Shown one piece after another: positions 29,523-37,427 of a stretch of 64,000 nt of DNA. The notes beneath the pieces are model-generated. The model worked only from the letters and a program-made list of their open reading frames with translations. It ran no database searches and had not been told where the DNA came from. Every line of letters starts with the position of its first letter. Positions within the stretch are counted from its first letter, which is position 1. The stretch is from Sandaracinus sp. (GTDB lineage Bacteria; Myxococcota_A; Polyangia; Polyangiales; Houyiibacteriaceae): contig JACKEH010000019.1 of assembly GCA_020633125.1 (NCBI GenBank), positions 1 through 64,000 of the forward strand, read 5' to 3'. Position numbers and translations under genes: made by a program.

Positions 29523-30395
29523 ATGGACGCCTTCGTCGAAGTGGTGAAGCCGGACGGGACGCAAGAGCGTTATCCCGTCGAGGGCGCGCAGGTCACGCTC
29601 GGGAAGTCGGGTACCGCAGGGATCTCGATCCCGACCGCCAACGAGCTGGAGCTGGAGCACCTCCTCATCGCCCCGCGCGGCAAGGAGGGGGTCTGGGTCT
29701 CGACCTCGCAGGGCGCGCTGACGCCGACGCTGTTGAAGGGCAAGCCGTTCGTGAACGGCATGGTCCCGTGGCAGGCCGAGCTGGTCATCGGCCGCATTCG
29801 CATTCGGGTCACGAACAAGCGCGCGTCGGCGAAGGGTGAAGGCCAACAGGTCAGCCCGGTCATCGTCTTGGCTGCAGTGGTGGTGCTCGCGGGCGCGGCG
29901 TGGATGATGCTCAAGGGCGGTGGCCAGACCCTGCCGTCCGCCGAAGGTCTCGAGCCGCCTCCGATCTTCACCGACGTGCCCTCGACGTGTCCGGCCAACG
30001 GTGACGCGCGCGACCTCGAGTACCGTGCGCACAGCCGCGGCGATCGGTTCCGTTACGAGCTTCGGGACGGAGTCGAAGCGGTGAAGCTCTACGCCCAAGC
30101 GGCGGCGTGTTACCGCGGCGCGGGCGACGTCGAGCGCGCCACCGAGATGGAGCGGCAGCGCGACGAGATGCGCGAAGCGATGGACGCGGACTACGCGGCG
30201 CGTCGTCTCCGCATGCACCACGCGCTCTCGACGGAGAACTGGGAAGAGGCGAGCGTCGAAGCACGCGCGCTCTCCTCGATGCTCGTCGAGGTCCCGGACG
30301 ACAACGCCTACAAGACGTGGCTCGAACGTACGCGACGCATCGTCCAGGCGCGCTACGACAAGTCCCGCGAGTCGCGCAGGAAGAAGCGTCGATGA
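29523..30395 (+). CDS. FHA-like membrane protein of the Tad locus
   Basis: A 290-residue protein with an N-terminal FHA-like beta domain (residues about 3-100, QERYPVEGAQVTLGKSGTA). It lacks the clear GR-S-N-G residues of a true phosphothreonine binder. A transmembrane helix follows at about 112-132 (VIVLAAVVVLAGAAWMML), then a periplasmic or cytosolic helical region to 290 with a basic end (SRESRRKKRR). The orientation is not certain. It overlaps the next gene by four bases (ATGA). Confidence 0.65.
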   Translation: MDAFVEVVKPDGTQERYPVEGAQVTLGKSGTAGISIPTANELELEHLLIAPRGKEGVWVSTSQGALTPTLLKGKPFVNGMVPWQAELVIGRIRIRVTNKRASAKGEGQQVSPVIVLAAVVVLAGAAWMMLKGGGQTLPSAEGLEPPPIFTDVPSTCPANGDARDLEYRAHSRGDRFRYELRDGVEAVKLYAQAAACYRGAGDVERATEMERQRDEMREAMDADYAARRLRMHHALSTENWEEASVEARALSSMLVEVPDDNAYKTWLERTRRIVQARYDKSRESRRKKRR

Positions 30396-31186
30396 GCCAG
30401 AGGATCGGGCTCCCTCGGCGAGCCCTCCGGCGCGGGCCCTTCGGTGGGCTCGTTCATGGCGTTCCGGTCTACGGCGTCCTCGCCTTCTTGGGCGCGCTGA
30501 CCGCGGTGGGCTGCGGAGGAAGCACGCCCCGCGAGTCGCGACCTGCGATGCCCGATCCGCTCGGCGACGTGCAGGCCGAAGAGCTCTACGGCCACGGCGC
30601 CGCGCTCGCGCAGCAGGGCGACACGGTGCGCGCAGAGCAATACGTCGTGGCCGCCATCGAGCGCGGCTACCCCGTGGGCGACGCGTTGCCGCTTCTCATC
30701 GAGGTCTGCGTGGCCTCCAACCGTCTCAGCTCCGCGCTCTCGCACGCCGAGCCCTTCTTGCGGGAGCACCCCGGGCAGTGGCCCCTCCGCCACGTCGTCG
30801 GTACCCTCTACCTGGGCCTCGGGCGCGTCGACGACGCGCAGCGCGAGTTCGAGCGCGTGGTCTCCGAGGCCCCCGACGCGGCGATGCCTCATTTCCACCT
30901 CGGCATGTTGCTCTACGAGACCCGCGGGGATCGCGACGCCGCCCGGCCGCATCTCGAGCGTTATCTGGAGCTCGCCCCCGAAGGCAGACACGTCGCGGAG
31001 GCCCGTAGCGTGCTGACGTCGAGAACGATTCAGCGCGTCGAGCGTCTGGACTCGCCCACCGACGCTCCGCCGGAAGCCGACGCCAACGGCGCGGCCATCG
31101 AAGGATCTTCGATGGGAGCCTCTTCTTCGACCGGATCCGGCGTCGGACCCACCGAAGGTTCGACCCCCGAGGGACATACGCCATGA
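30392..31186 (+). CDS. TPR lipoprotein (TadD-like)
   Basis: A 264-residue predicted lipoprotein with lipobox TAVGC near residue 41. TPR-like helical repeats run through about 60-200 (QAEELYGHGAALAQQGDTVR, HVVGTLYLGLGRVDDAQREF, FHLGMLLYETRGDRDAARPH). The tail is Ser/Gly-rich. TadD of the Tad system is a TPR lipoprotein, so this is the likely equivalent. It overlaps the neighbours on both sides by four bases (ATGA). A Ser/Gly/Glu-rich tail of about 45 residues is unlikely to be folded. Confidence 0.75.
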   Translation: MSQRIGLPRRALRRGPFGGLVHGVPVYGVLAFLGALTAVGCGGSTPRESRPAMPDPLGDVQAEELYGHGAALAQQGDTVRAEQYVVAAIERGYPVGDALPLLIEVCVASNRLSSALSHAEPFLREHPGQWPLRHVVGTLYLGLGRVDDAQREFERVVSEAPDAAMPHFHLGMLLYETRGDRDAARPHLERYLELAPEGRHVAEARSVLTSRTIQRVERLDSPTDAPPEADANGAAIEGSSMGASSSTGSGVGPTEGSTPEGHTP

Positions 31187-32343
31187 CGATTCCGCGCGAA
31201 GTCTTCGAGCAGACGATCCTGAAGTTCTTCGAGCCGATTCGACCCTTCCTCGAAGACCCCGGCGTGTCCGAGGTCATGATCAACGGACCGAACGAGATCT
31301 TCATCGAGAAGAAGGGCCGCCTTCACAAGACCGACGCGACGTTCCCCTCGCACGAGTCGCTGATGTCGGCCCTGCGAAACCTCTCGCAGTTCGTCGGTCG
31401 TCAGCTCAACAAGGAGAACCCGATCCTCGAAGCACGTCTGCCGGACGGCTCGCGTGTCGAGGCGGTGATTCCGCCCGCGTCGCCCGACGGTCCGAGTGTG
31501 GCGATTCGTCGTTTCTTCAAGGACACGCTCACGATCGAGAAGCTGCTCAGCTTCGGATCGATGTCGCGCGAGGCCTCCGACGCGCTCTCGGCGCTCGTCG
31601 CGGCCAAACAGAACATCATCGTCGCGGGCGGCACGGGCTCGGGCAAGACCTCGCTCCTGAACTGCCTCTCGTCCTATTGCGACGCCAACGAGCGCATGGT
31701 CGTCATCGAGGACGCGCGCGAGCTCCAGCTCCAGCTCCCGCACGTCGTGCAGATGGAAGCGCAGCCGCCCGATCCGCGCGGCCGCGGCCGCGTCACGATT
31801 CGCGACCTCTTCAAGGCGACGCTTCGTATGCGTCCCGACCGCATCGTCGTCGGTGAGATTCGTGGTGGCGAAGCCCTCGAGCTCATCCAGGCCATGACCT
31901 CGGGTCACGGCGGCTGTCTCTCCACGGTGCACGCCACCTACCCGATCGACACGCTCAACCGCCTCGAGACGATGGCGATGATGAGCGACGTCGAAATTCC
32001 GCTCCAAGCGATGCGCGCGCAGATCGCGTCTGCCATCAACATCGTCGTGCAGACCACTCGCCTGCTCGACGGATCCCGCTGCGTCACCCACATCACCGAG
32101 GTGTTGGGGTATGATCCCGAGCGCGGCTACCAGCTCGGCGACATCTTCGTCCGGCGCTACCTCGGCCGCGAGGCAGACGGAAAGGTGATCTCCGAGTTCG
32201 TCCCCACGGGTCGCTTCCCGCGATGCTTCGAGATGATTCGCGCGCTAGGGCTCGACCTGCCCTCCGTGATCTACGAAGCCGCCCAACGGAACGGATTCCC
32301 GATTCCCACCGCCGACCCCACCGCGGGTCTGGCGTCCCACTGA
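31183..32343 (+). CDS. Second TadA/CpaF-type ATPase
   Basis: A 386-residue CpaF-type ATPase without an FHA domain. Walker A is GGTGSGKTS (149-157), the Walker B region is RMRPDRIVVGEIRGGEALEL, and the His box is STVHATYP. The N-terminal subdomain begins REVFEQTILKFFEPIRPFLE. It is a paralogue of the ATPase at 25943-27736, with the same core but shorter. Two complete assembly ATPases in one Tad operon are unusual; one might drive assembly and the other retraction or a different step, but that is inference. It starts in the stop of the TPR gene (ATGA). Confidence 0.85.
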   Translation: MTIPREVFEQTILKFFEPIRPFLEDPGVSEVMINGPNEIFIEKKGRLHKTDATFPSHESLMSALRNLSQFVGRQLNKENPILEARLPDGSRVEAVIPPASPDGPSVAIRRFFKDTLTIEKLLSFGSMSREASDALSALVAAKQNIIVAGGTGSGKTSLLNCLSSYCDANERMVVIEDARELQLQLPHVVQMEAQPPDPRGRGRVTIRDLFKATLRMRPDRIVVGEIRGGEALELIQAMTSGHGGCLSTVHATYPIDTLNRLETMAMMSDVEIPLQAMRAQIASAINIVVQTTRLLDGSRCVTHITEVLGYDPERGYQLGDIFVRRYLGREADGKVISEFVPTGRFPRCFEMIRALGLDLPSVIYEAAQRNGFPIPTADPTAGLASH

Positions 32344-32355
32344 TTTCGAGGTCGA

Positions 32356-33831
32356 GTGAACGAGGGTTCCGCAGGTCCCGTCCCCACGCCGAGTCATTGG
32401 GCTCGCGTACAGCTTGCCGCCGGACAGTCGGGGGCGGGGCTATGGGACCTCTCCAGCCAGGTCCCCGAAGCGCGTGTCACGGTGGGCGCCGGCCCCGACG
32501 CCGGATGGAACGTCCAAGGTGCGGGCGTCGCGCCAGTGCACTTCGAGCTCTATTGGGATGGCTCCAGCCTGTGGGTCTCGCCGCCGATGGCGGGTGGGCT
32601 CACGGTCGACGGGGAGCGGGTGCAAAGCTGGCGTCAGCTCACGGGCCGCTGCCGCATCGAGTTCGGCCAGGCGGCGATGCTCGTCGAGTCGTCGCAATCG
32701 GTCGGCCTCGCCGTGCCCACCGCCGCGCAAGCCGCGCCCTCGCAACCTCCTGCGCAGCAGGGCTTCATGGCGCCCGGCGACGACTCGACCTTGATGGTGC
32801 AAGGCTCACCGGTCACGGGCGAGCTCGACATGGGGGACCTCAGCCCGATCGCGGGTGAGTCCACGATGATCTTCGACGCCGACGCGGGCTTCGACCTCGA
32901 AGGCGAAGCCACGCGCATGCTCGATCCCGGCATGCCGCCTCCGGGCGCTCCCGTCGCTCCGCCTCCGCCGGCAGGTGCTGCGGCGCGACCCGTGTTGGGT
33001 GGAAGCGGCGCCGCGAGCAGCGCCCGCGGCGCGGCCACGCTCACGCCCTTCACGATGACCACGCCCCCGGCGCCACCTCCGGGCGGAGGCGTGCCGATGA
33101 AGACGCAGATCCTCGACGCGTCCGAGCTGGGGCTCGGCCCCGCGTTCGACGACGAGACGCGCCCGCCGCTCGGCGCTTCGCAAGCGGAGACCGACGTGCT
33201 CCCGCGGCATCCGTCGGGGAGCGCCTCGGCCGCGACCGGCAAGTTCGCGATGCCGCCGTCGGGTGCGGAGGCTCCGACCGCGACGTCGAAGTTTCAGCTT
33301 CCGCCGATGCGCACGTTGGTGCTCCTCGGCGTCACGCTCGTGATCGCGCTCGGCGGCCTCGGCCTGATCCTCTGGCGCAAGAGCCAGCGCCAAGCGGCCG
33401 CCCAAGAGGCCGCGCGGGCCGCCGAGTCGAACCAAGCCGGCCAAGCAGAAGCCGCCGCCGCCGCGGTGCGCCAACGGATCGAGACGGCGCAGACCGCGCA
33501 ACGCGAGGCCGAAGCACGAATCATCGCGCAAGCCGAGCCCCGCATCACGGCAGCGCTGACCGCAGCACGAACGGCCGCCGAAGCCGCGACCCCACGGGAC
33601 GCGACGCCCGAAGCCGCAGCCGCCGCGCTCGTCACCGCCGAACGCGACGCGCTCGAGAAGCTCGGCGTCGAAGCGCTGGGAAACAACGACTACGCGCTCT
33701 CGTTCGCGTGCTTCCAACGGCTCGCACGCGAGCACCCCGGGGGACCCTACGCCGCGATGGTTCCCATCCTTCGAGCCAAGCTGCCGTGCAGCGGCGGCAT
33801 CGGACCGGACGGACGCCCATGCACGCGATGA
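32356..33831 (+). CDS. FHA-like, Pro-rich single-span membrane protein
   Basis: A 491-residue protein. The N-terminal ~100 residues form an FHA-like beta domain (EARVTVGAGPDAGWNVQGAG, GLTVDGERVQSWRQLTGRCR). Next comes a long Pro/Ala/Gly-rich linker holding short repeated motifs with Thr (DDSTLMVQ, GESTMIFDA, GEATRML, MKTQIL), which look like kinase substrate or FHA-ligand sites. One transmembrane helix lies at about 318-340 (LVLLGVTLVIALGGLGLILW). An Ala-rich coiled-coil region and a Cys-containing C-terminus follow. GTG start at 32356, 12 bases after the ATPase stop. Confidence 0.65.
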   Translation: MNEGSAGPVPTPSHWARVQLAAGQSGAGLWDLSSQVPEARVTVGAGPDAGWNVQGAGVAPVHFELYWDGSSLWVSPPMAGGLTVDGERVQSWRQLTGRCRIEFGQAAMLVESSQSVGLAVPTAAQAAPSQPPAQQGFMAPGDDSTLMVQGSPVTGELDMGDLSPIAGESTMIFDADAGFDLEGEATRMLDPGMPPPGAPVAPPPPAGAAARPVLGGSGAASSARGAATLTPFTMTTPPAPPPGGGVPMKTQILDASELGLGPAFDDETRPPLGASQAETDVLPRHPSGSASAATGKFAMPPSGAEAPTATSKFQLPPMRTLVLLGVTLVIALGGLGLILWRKSQRQAAAQEAARAAESNQAGQAEAAAAAVRQRIETAQTAQREAEARIIAQAEPRITAALTAARTAAEAATPRDATPEAAAAALVTAERDALEKLGVEALGNNDYALSFACFQRLAREHPGGPYAAMVPILRAKLPCSGGIGPDGRPCTR

Positions 33832-34535
33832 CCTCCTCCGCGCGGCGAAGTGCCTTCGTCGCTCTGCTGACCTCCTTGCTCGTCGGGGCGTGCGGTGGAC
33901 CGCAGCTCCCACAGCAGCAGACCGCGACCTTCTCGGTGACCTTCAACGCCGAGTCCGACCCGGGACAACCACTCGAAGGTGTGGTCGTGAAGGCCAACGG
34001 TCGTGAGGTCGGGCGCTCCGACGCGTTCGGTCTCGTGCAGACGATGCTGCGCGGGCCCGAGGGCGCCGGCGTGCAGATCACCCACGAATGCCCGGAAGGC
34101 TACACGCAGCCGACCGACCCGCAGACGCTCCGTCTGCACTCGTTTCGCTCGCTGGACGAGAGCGCCCGAGGCGGCCTGAGCATGGCGCTGCCCTGCGTGC
34201 CCACCGAACGTCGTGTCGCCTTCGTCGTGCGCACCAACGGCAAAGCCGACATCCCCGTCCGCATCAACGGAGAAGAAGTCGCTCGCACCAACGCGGCCGG
34301 CTTCGCCTACGTGGTCCGCAACTCCGCGCCCGGCGCCACCTTCCGCGTGTCGCTCGACGCGAGCGGGCAGCCGGACCTTCGTCCGCAGAACCCGCCGGCG
34401 CAGCAGTTCACGCTCGGCAGCCGCGACGACGTCTTCGTCCTCTCACAGCAGTTCGAGGTCGAGGCCCCCCGCGCGGCTCCGCGCCGTCGCCGTCGCCCGC
34501 GCCCCGAGCCAATCCGCATCATTCGGATCAACTGA
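33828..34535 (+). CDS. PEGA-like lipoprotein
   Basis: A 235-residue lipoprotein (MTSSARRSAFVALLTSLL, lipobox VGAC). Two similar beta-rich modules follow: VVVKANGREVGRSDAFGLVQ and PVRINGEEVARTNAAGFAYV, both resembling PEGA or carboxypeptidase-regulatory-like sandwiches. The C-terminus is basic and Arg/Pro-rich (APRRRRRPRPEPIRI), suggesting peptidoglycan or nucleic acid contact, or simply low complexity. ATG 33828 overlaps the stop of the previous gene (ATGA); ATG 33819 is also possible. It closes the Tad block. Confidence 0.65.
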   Translation: MTSSARRSAFVALLTSLLVGACGGPQLPQQQTATFSVTFNAESDPGQPLEGVVVKANGREVGRSDAFGLVQTMLRGPEGAGVQITHECPEGYTQPTDPQTLRLHSFRSLDESARGGLSMALPCVPTERRVAFVVRTNGKADIPVRINGEEVARTNAAGFAYVVRNSAPGATFRVSLDASGQPDLRPQNPPAQQFTLGSRDDVFVLSQQFEVEAPRAAPRRRRRPRPEPIRIIRIN

Positions 34536-34583
34536 CGTGCGCGCGTGCCTTCGACGCCGCTTCGACGCGAACGGCGAAGCGGC

Positions 34584-36074
34584 GTGAGCGAGGTCGAGGT
34601 GCCCTCGCGTGGGCGGGTGCGGCTCGGTCTCGCGCTCGCGGCGTTCTTCGGCGCGGTGCTCGCGCTGGGCGCCTTGGGGGCAGGCGTCGGCGAGGTCGCG
34701 GCCGGCGATCCCGACGTGTGGTGGGTCGCCGCCGCGGGCCGGCTCGGCTCGTGGGTCGCGCCGCTCGCGACGAACACCTTCTCGTTCACCGCCCCCGACC
34801 GTCCGTGGGTTTTTCACGAGCACCTCGCCGGCCCCTTCTACGCGTTCGGGCTCGAGCACGGCGGGACCTCGTTTCTCTCGATGCTCTCGCTCGTGGGCCT
34901 GCTGGGCACCGCCGCGCTCGTGCTCTTCGCCGCGACCCGCTGGCAGCGCCCGAACGCCCACGAGCTCTTCGCGGGGTGGTGCCTCGCGCTCGTCTGGTGC
35001 CTCGCGGTCGGGCTTCACGGCATGAACGCGCGCGTCACGATCCTCGCGCGTTTGCTCCCGCTCGGGTTCGTCTTGCTCGGCTTCGGCGAACGCTTCGAGC
35101 GACGACACGCGCTCGCGCTCGTCGGCCTCGGGACGATCTGGGCCAACCTGCACGGGAGCTTCCCGCTCGGACCCGTCATCCTGGTCGCGGCCGGTTTCGA
35201 AGGGCATCGCCGCGCACGGTGGGCGACCGCGCTCCTGTGTGGCTTGGCCTCGTTCGTCACGCCGCACGGTCTCGCGTTGCACACCCTCGTCTACGACTAC
35301 CTCGTCGGCGGCGCGGCCACGCTCGACGTCGTGCACACGTACGTCCGTGAGTTCCAACCCCTCTGGGCGGTCGACCCGCTCACGATCGTGCCCGAGCTGA
35401 TCGCCTTGGTGATCGTCTCGACCATCGCGCTCCTCGGCCTGCGTTCCCACCCCGCCCGAACGCTTCTCCTGCTCGCGCTCGTCGTCTTGGCCACGCGCAA
35501 CCAACGGCACCTGCCGCTCGTGTTGCTGCTCGCGGTGCCGTTGCTTCGTCCCGTGCTCGCGTCGTGGGTGCCGAGCTGGCAGGGCGCGGCTCGGCCCGCG
35601 CTCGCCGTCGCGTTCCTGCCGGCGTTCGTGCTCGGAGGCTTCGCGTGGTTGAAGAGCCCCGCGCCCGAAGCGCGCGGAGGAGCCGTCGTCGACGCGCTCG
35701 TCGCCCGCCTCCCCGAAGGCACCAAGCTCTACGTCCCCATCGATCTCGGCGGTCGCGTCGCTTGGGCCGCCCACCCGCGCGTGCACGTCTTCGCGGATCC
35801 CCGCAACGACTGCTACCCCGCGGACGTCCTGCGAGAAGCCTACGAGCTCGGTCGTCCGGGCCAAGACCCCGCGTGGATTCGGGAGACCCTCGCCGCCCGC
35901 GACGTCACGCACGTGCTCGAACGTGCGGGCTCGGACGTGGCGCGCGCGTTGGACGCGTGGCGCTTCGTGGTGCGCGAAGGCGAGTGGGTCTTGCTCGAGT
36001 CGCCCGACGCGATGGCGCTCAACCGCCGAGCATCTGGAACGAGCGGCCCGCCGGCGCGTAGAGCCCGTAGATGA
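34584..36074 (+). CDS. GT-C-like multi-spanning membrane protein
   Basis: About 496 residues with roughly ten hydrophobic helices. Near the N-terminus is DPDVWWVAAAGRLGSW followed by TNTFSFTAPDRPWVFHEHLA. This D-P-D-x-W-W and H-E arrangement is typical of GT-C-like polyprenyl-linked glycosyltransferase relatives found in many bacteria. The C-terminal ~130 residues are soluble (HVFADPRNDCYPADVLREAY). The substrate is unknown. GTG 34584 is proposed; GTG 34545 in frame is an alternative. The 3' end overlaps the convergent gene at 36019 by 56 bases. Confidence 0.6.
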   Translation: MSEVEVPSRGRVRLGLALAAFFGAVLALGALGAGVGEVAAGDPDVWWVAAAGRLGSWVAPLATNTFSFTAPDRPWVFHEHLAGPFYAFGLEHGGTSFLSMLSLVGLLGTAALVLFAATRWQRPNAHELFAGWCLALVWCLAVGLHGMNARVTILARLLPLGFVLLGFGERFERRHALALVGLGTIWANLHGSFPLGPVILVAAGFEGHRRARWATALLCGLASFVTPHGLALHTLVYDYLVGGAATLDVVHTYVREFQPLWAVDPLTIVPELIALVIVSTIALLGLRSHPARTLLLLALVVLATRNQRHLPLVLLLAVPLLRPVLASWVPSWQGAARPALAVAFLPAFVLGGFAWLKSPAPEARGGAVVDALVARLPEGTKLYVPIDLGGRVAWAAHPRVHVFADPRNDCYPADVLREAYELGRPGQDPAWIRETLAARDVTHVLERAGSDVARALDAWRFVVREGEWVLLESPDAMALNRRASGTSGPPARRARR

Positions 36075-36432
36075 ACAAGCCGTTCGCGGCGATCGACACC
36101 ACGAGCCCGAAGAAGAGCACCGTGCTCGCGCCTCGGCTGTCGTAGAGCTTGCGCATGCGCGAGCCCTGGTACGCCAGGAAGACCATCAGCAGCGCCATCG
36201 ACACCGCGTACCCGGGGCTCTTCACGATCTTGGTGAAGCCCGGGATCAGGTCGTCGAGGTCCGAGTAGACGTAGTCCGCCTGCGGCACGAGCAAGACGTG
36301 CAGGCCCACCAACACGGCGGCGCCGAACCAACAGACCGCGATCGCGAGCTTGTCGAACTGCGTGAGCTCGCGGCCCCCGTTGGGGCCACGGCCACTCGAA
36401 TACGTCGGATCGTAGGGTTGAAAGCCGGTCAT
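36019..36432 (-). CDS. Small membrane protein, function unknown
   Basis: A 137-residue protein with three predicted helices (about 27-47, 73-92 and 105-128). It starts at ATG 36432 (MTGFQPYDPTYSSGRGPN), a Gly/Pro/Tyr-rich cytosolic leader. No family is recognised. Its 3' end overlaps the convergent GT-C-like gene by 56 bases. It sits seven bases downstream of the dehydratase gene on the same strand and may share its transcript. Confidence 0.6.
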   Translation of the reverse strand: MTGFQPYDPTYSSGRGPNGGRELTQFDKLAIAVCWFGAAVLVGLHVLLVPQADYVYSDLDDLIPGFTKIVKSPGYAVSMALLMVFLAYQGSRMRKLYDSRGASTVLFFGLVVSIAANGLFIYGLYAPAGRSFQMLGG

Positions 36433-36439
36433 CGAATCT

Positions 36440-37378
36440 TCACTGCCAAGGCAGGCGCGTGAGGTCCACGTTCCCGCCGGAGAGTACGACACCCACACGC
36501 GCGTTCGCGAACCCGCCGTCGATCGCGACCGCCACCGCCACCGCGGACGAGGCTTCGATCGGCAGCTTCGCGCGCTCCCACGTCGTGCGCATCGCGCGGA
36601 CGATGTCCTCTTCGCTCACGGTGCGCACTTCCACGTCGTGCGTTCGGAGCACCTCGAAGGGAATCGCGCCGATGGCGGTCCGCAAGCCGTCCGCGACGGT
36701 GCGGGGAGGGCGCTGCGGTTGACGCTCGCCGAGCCTCAAGCTCTCCGCCGCGTCGTCGGCCAGCGCGGGCTCGGCGCCGATCACGCGGGTACCCGGTGAG
36801 AAGAACTTCGCGGCAAGCACGGTGCCCGAGAGCAACCCGCCACCCCCGATCGGCGCGATCACCACGTCGAGCTCGGGCACTTGCTCGAAGAGCTCGATCG
36901 CCGCCGTCGCTTGTCCGGCGACGATGCGCGCGTCGTCGTAAGGATGCACCACCGCGGCACCACTCTTCGCGACCACGTCGGCGAGGGTGCCTTCGCGGTC
37001 CGCGAGCGTCGGCCCACAGGAGACGATGCGCGCGCCGTAGCCCTCGACCGCCGCGCGTTTGATCGCCGGCGCGTCGACCGGCATCACGATCGTCGCTTCG
37101 ATGCCCCGTCGCGCGGCCGCGATCGCCAGCGCCGCGGCGTGGTTTCCCGACGAGTGTGTCGCCACGCCTCGCGCGGCCTCGTCCTGGGTCAACGACGCCA
37201 CCGCGTTCGTCGCCCCCCGCAGCTTGAACGCGCCGCCACGTTGCAGGTGCTCGCACTTGAAGAAGAGAGAGGCCCCGGCCATTCGGTCCAAGGTCCGGCA
37301 GGTCTCGACCGGCGTGCGGCGCACCACGCCTTCGACCCGGGCTCGCGCTCGTTCGAGGTCCTCACGCGTCGGTGTCAC
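36440..37378 (-). CDS. Threonine dehydratase/serine racemase-type PLP enzyme
   Basis: A 312-residue fold-type II PLP enzyme. The Schiff-base lysine is Lys52 (GAFKLRGA). SSGNHAAALA follows as the Asn/phosphate segment, and the glycine-rich PLP phosphate loop is GGGGLLSG. It lacks the C-terminal ACT domains of biosynthetic IlvA, so it resembles catabolic threonine dehydratase or serine racemase. GTG 37378 has AGGAGGG at good spacing; the frame stays open upstream but that part is low complexity. It is divergent from the amine oxidase, 49 bases apart, sharing a promoter region. Confidence 0.85.
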   Translation of the reverse strand: MTPTREDLERARARVEGVVRRTPVETCRTLDRMAGASLFFKCEHLQRGGAFKLRGATNAVASLTQDEAARGVATHSSGNHAAALAIAAARRGIEATIVMPVDAPAIKRAAVEGYGARIVSCGPTLADREGTLADVVAKSGAAVVHPYDDARIVAGQATAAIELFEQVPELDVVIAPIGGGGLLSGTVLAAKFFSPGTRVIGAEPALADDAAESLRLGERQPQRPPRTVADGLRTAIGAIPFEVLRTHDVEVRTVSEEDIVRAMRTTWERAKLPIEASSAVAVAVAIDGGFANARVGVVLSGGNVDLTRLPWQ

Positions 37379-37427
37379 GTCGATCCCTCCTCGCGCCGCG
37401 ACCCGCTCGCGCGATAGGTTCGCGACG

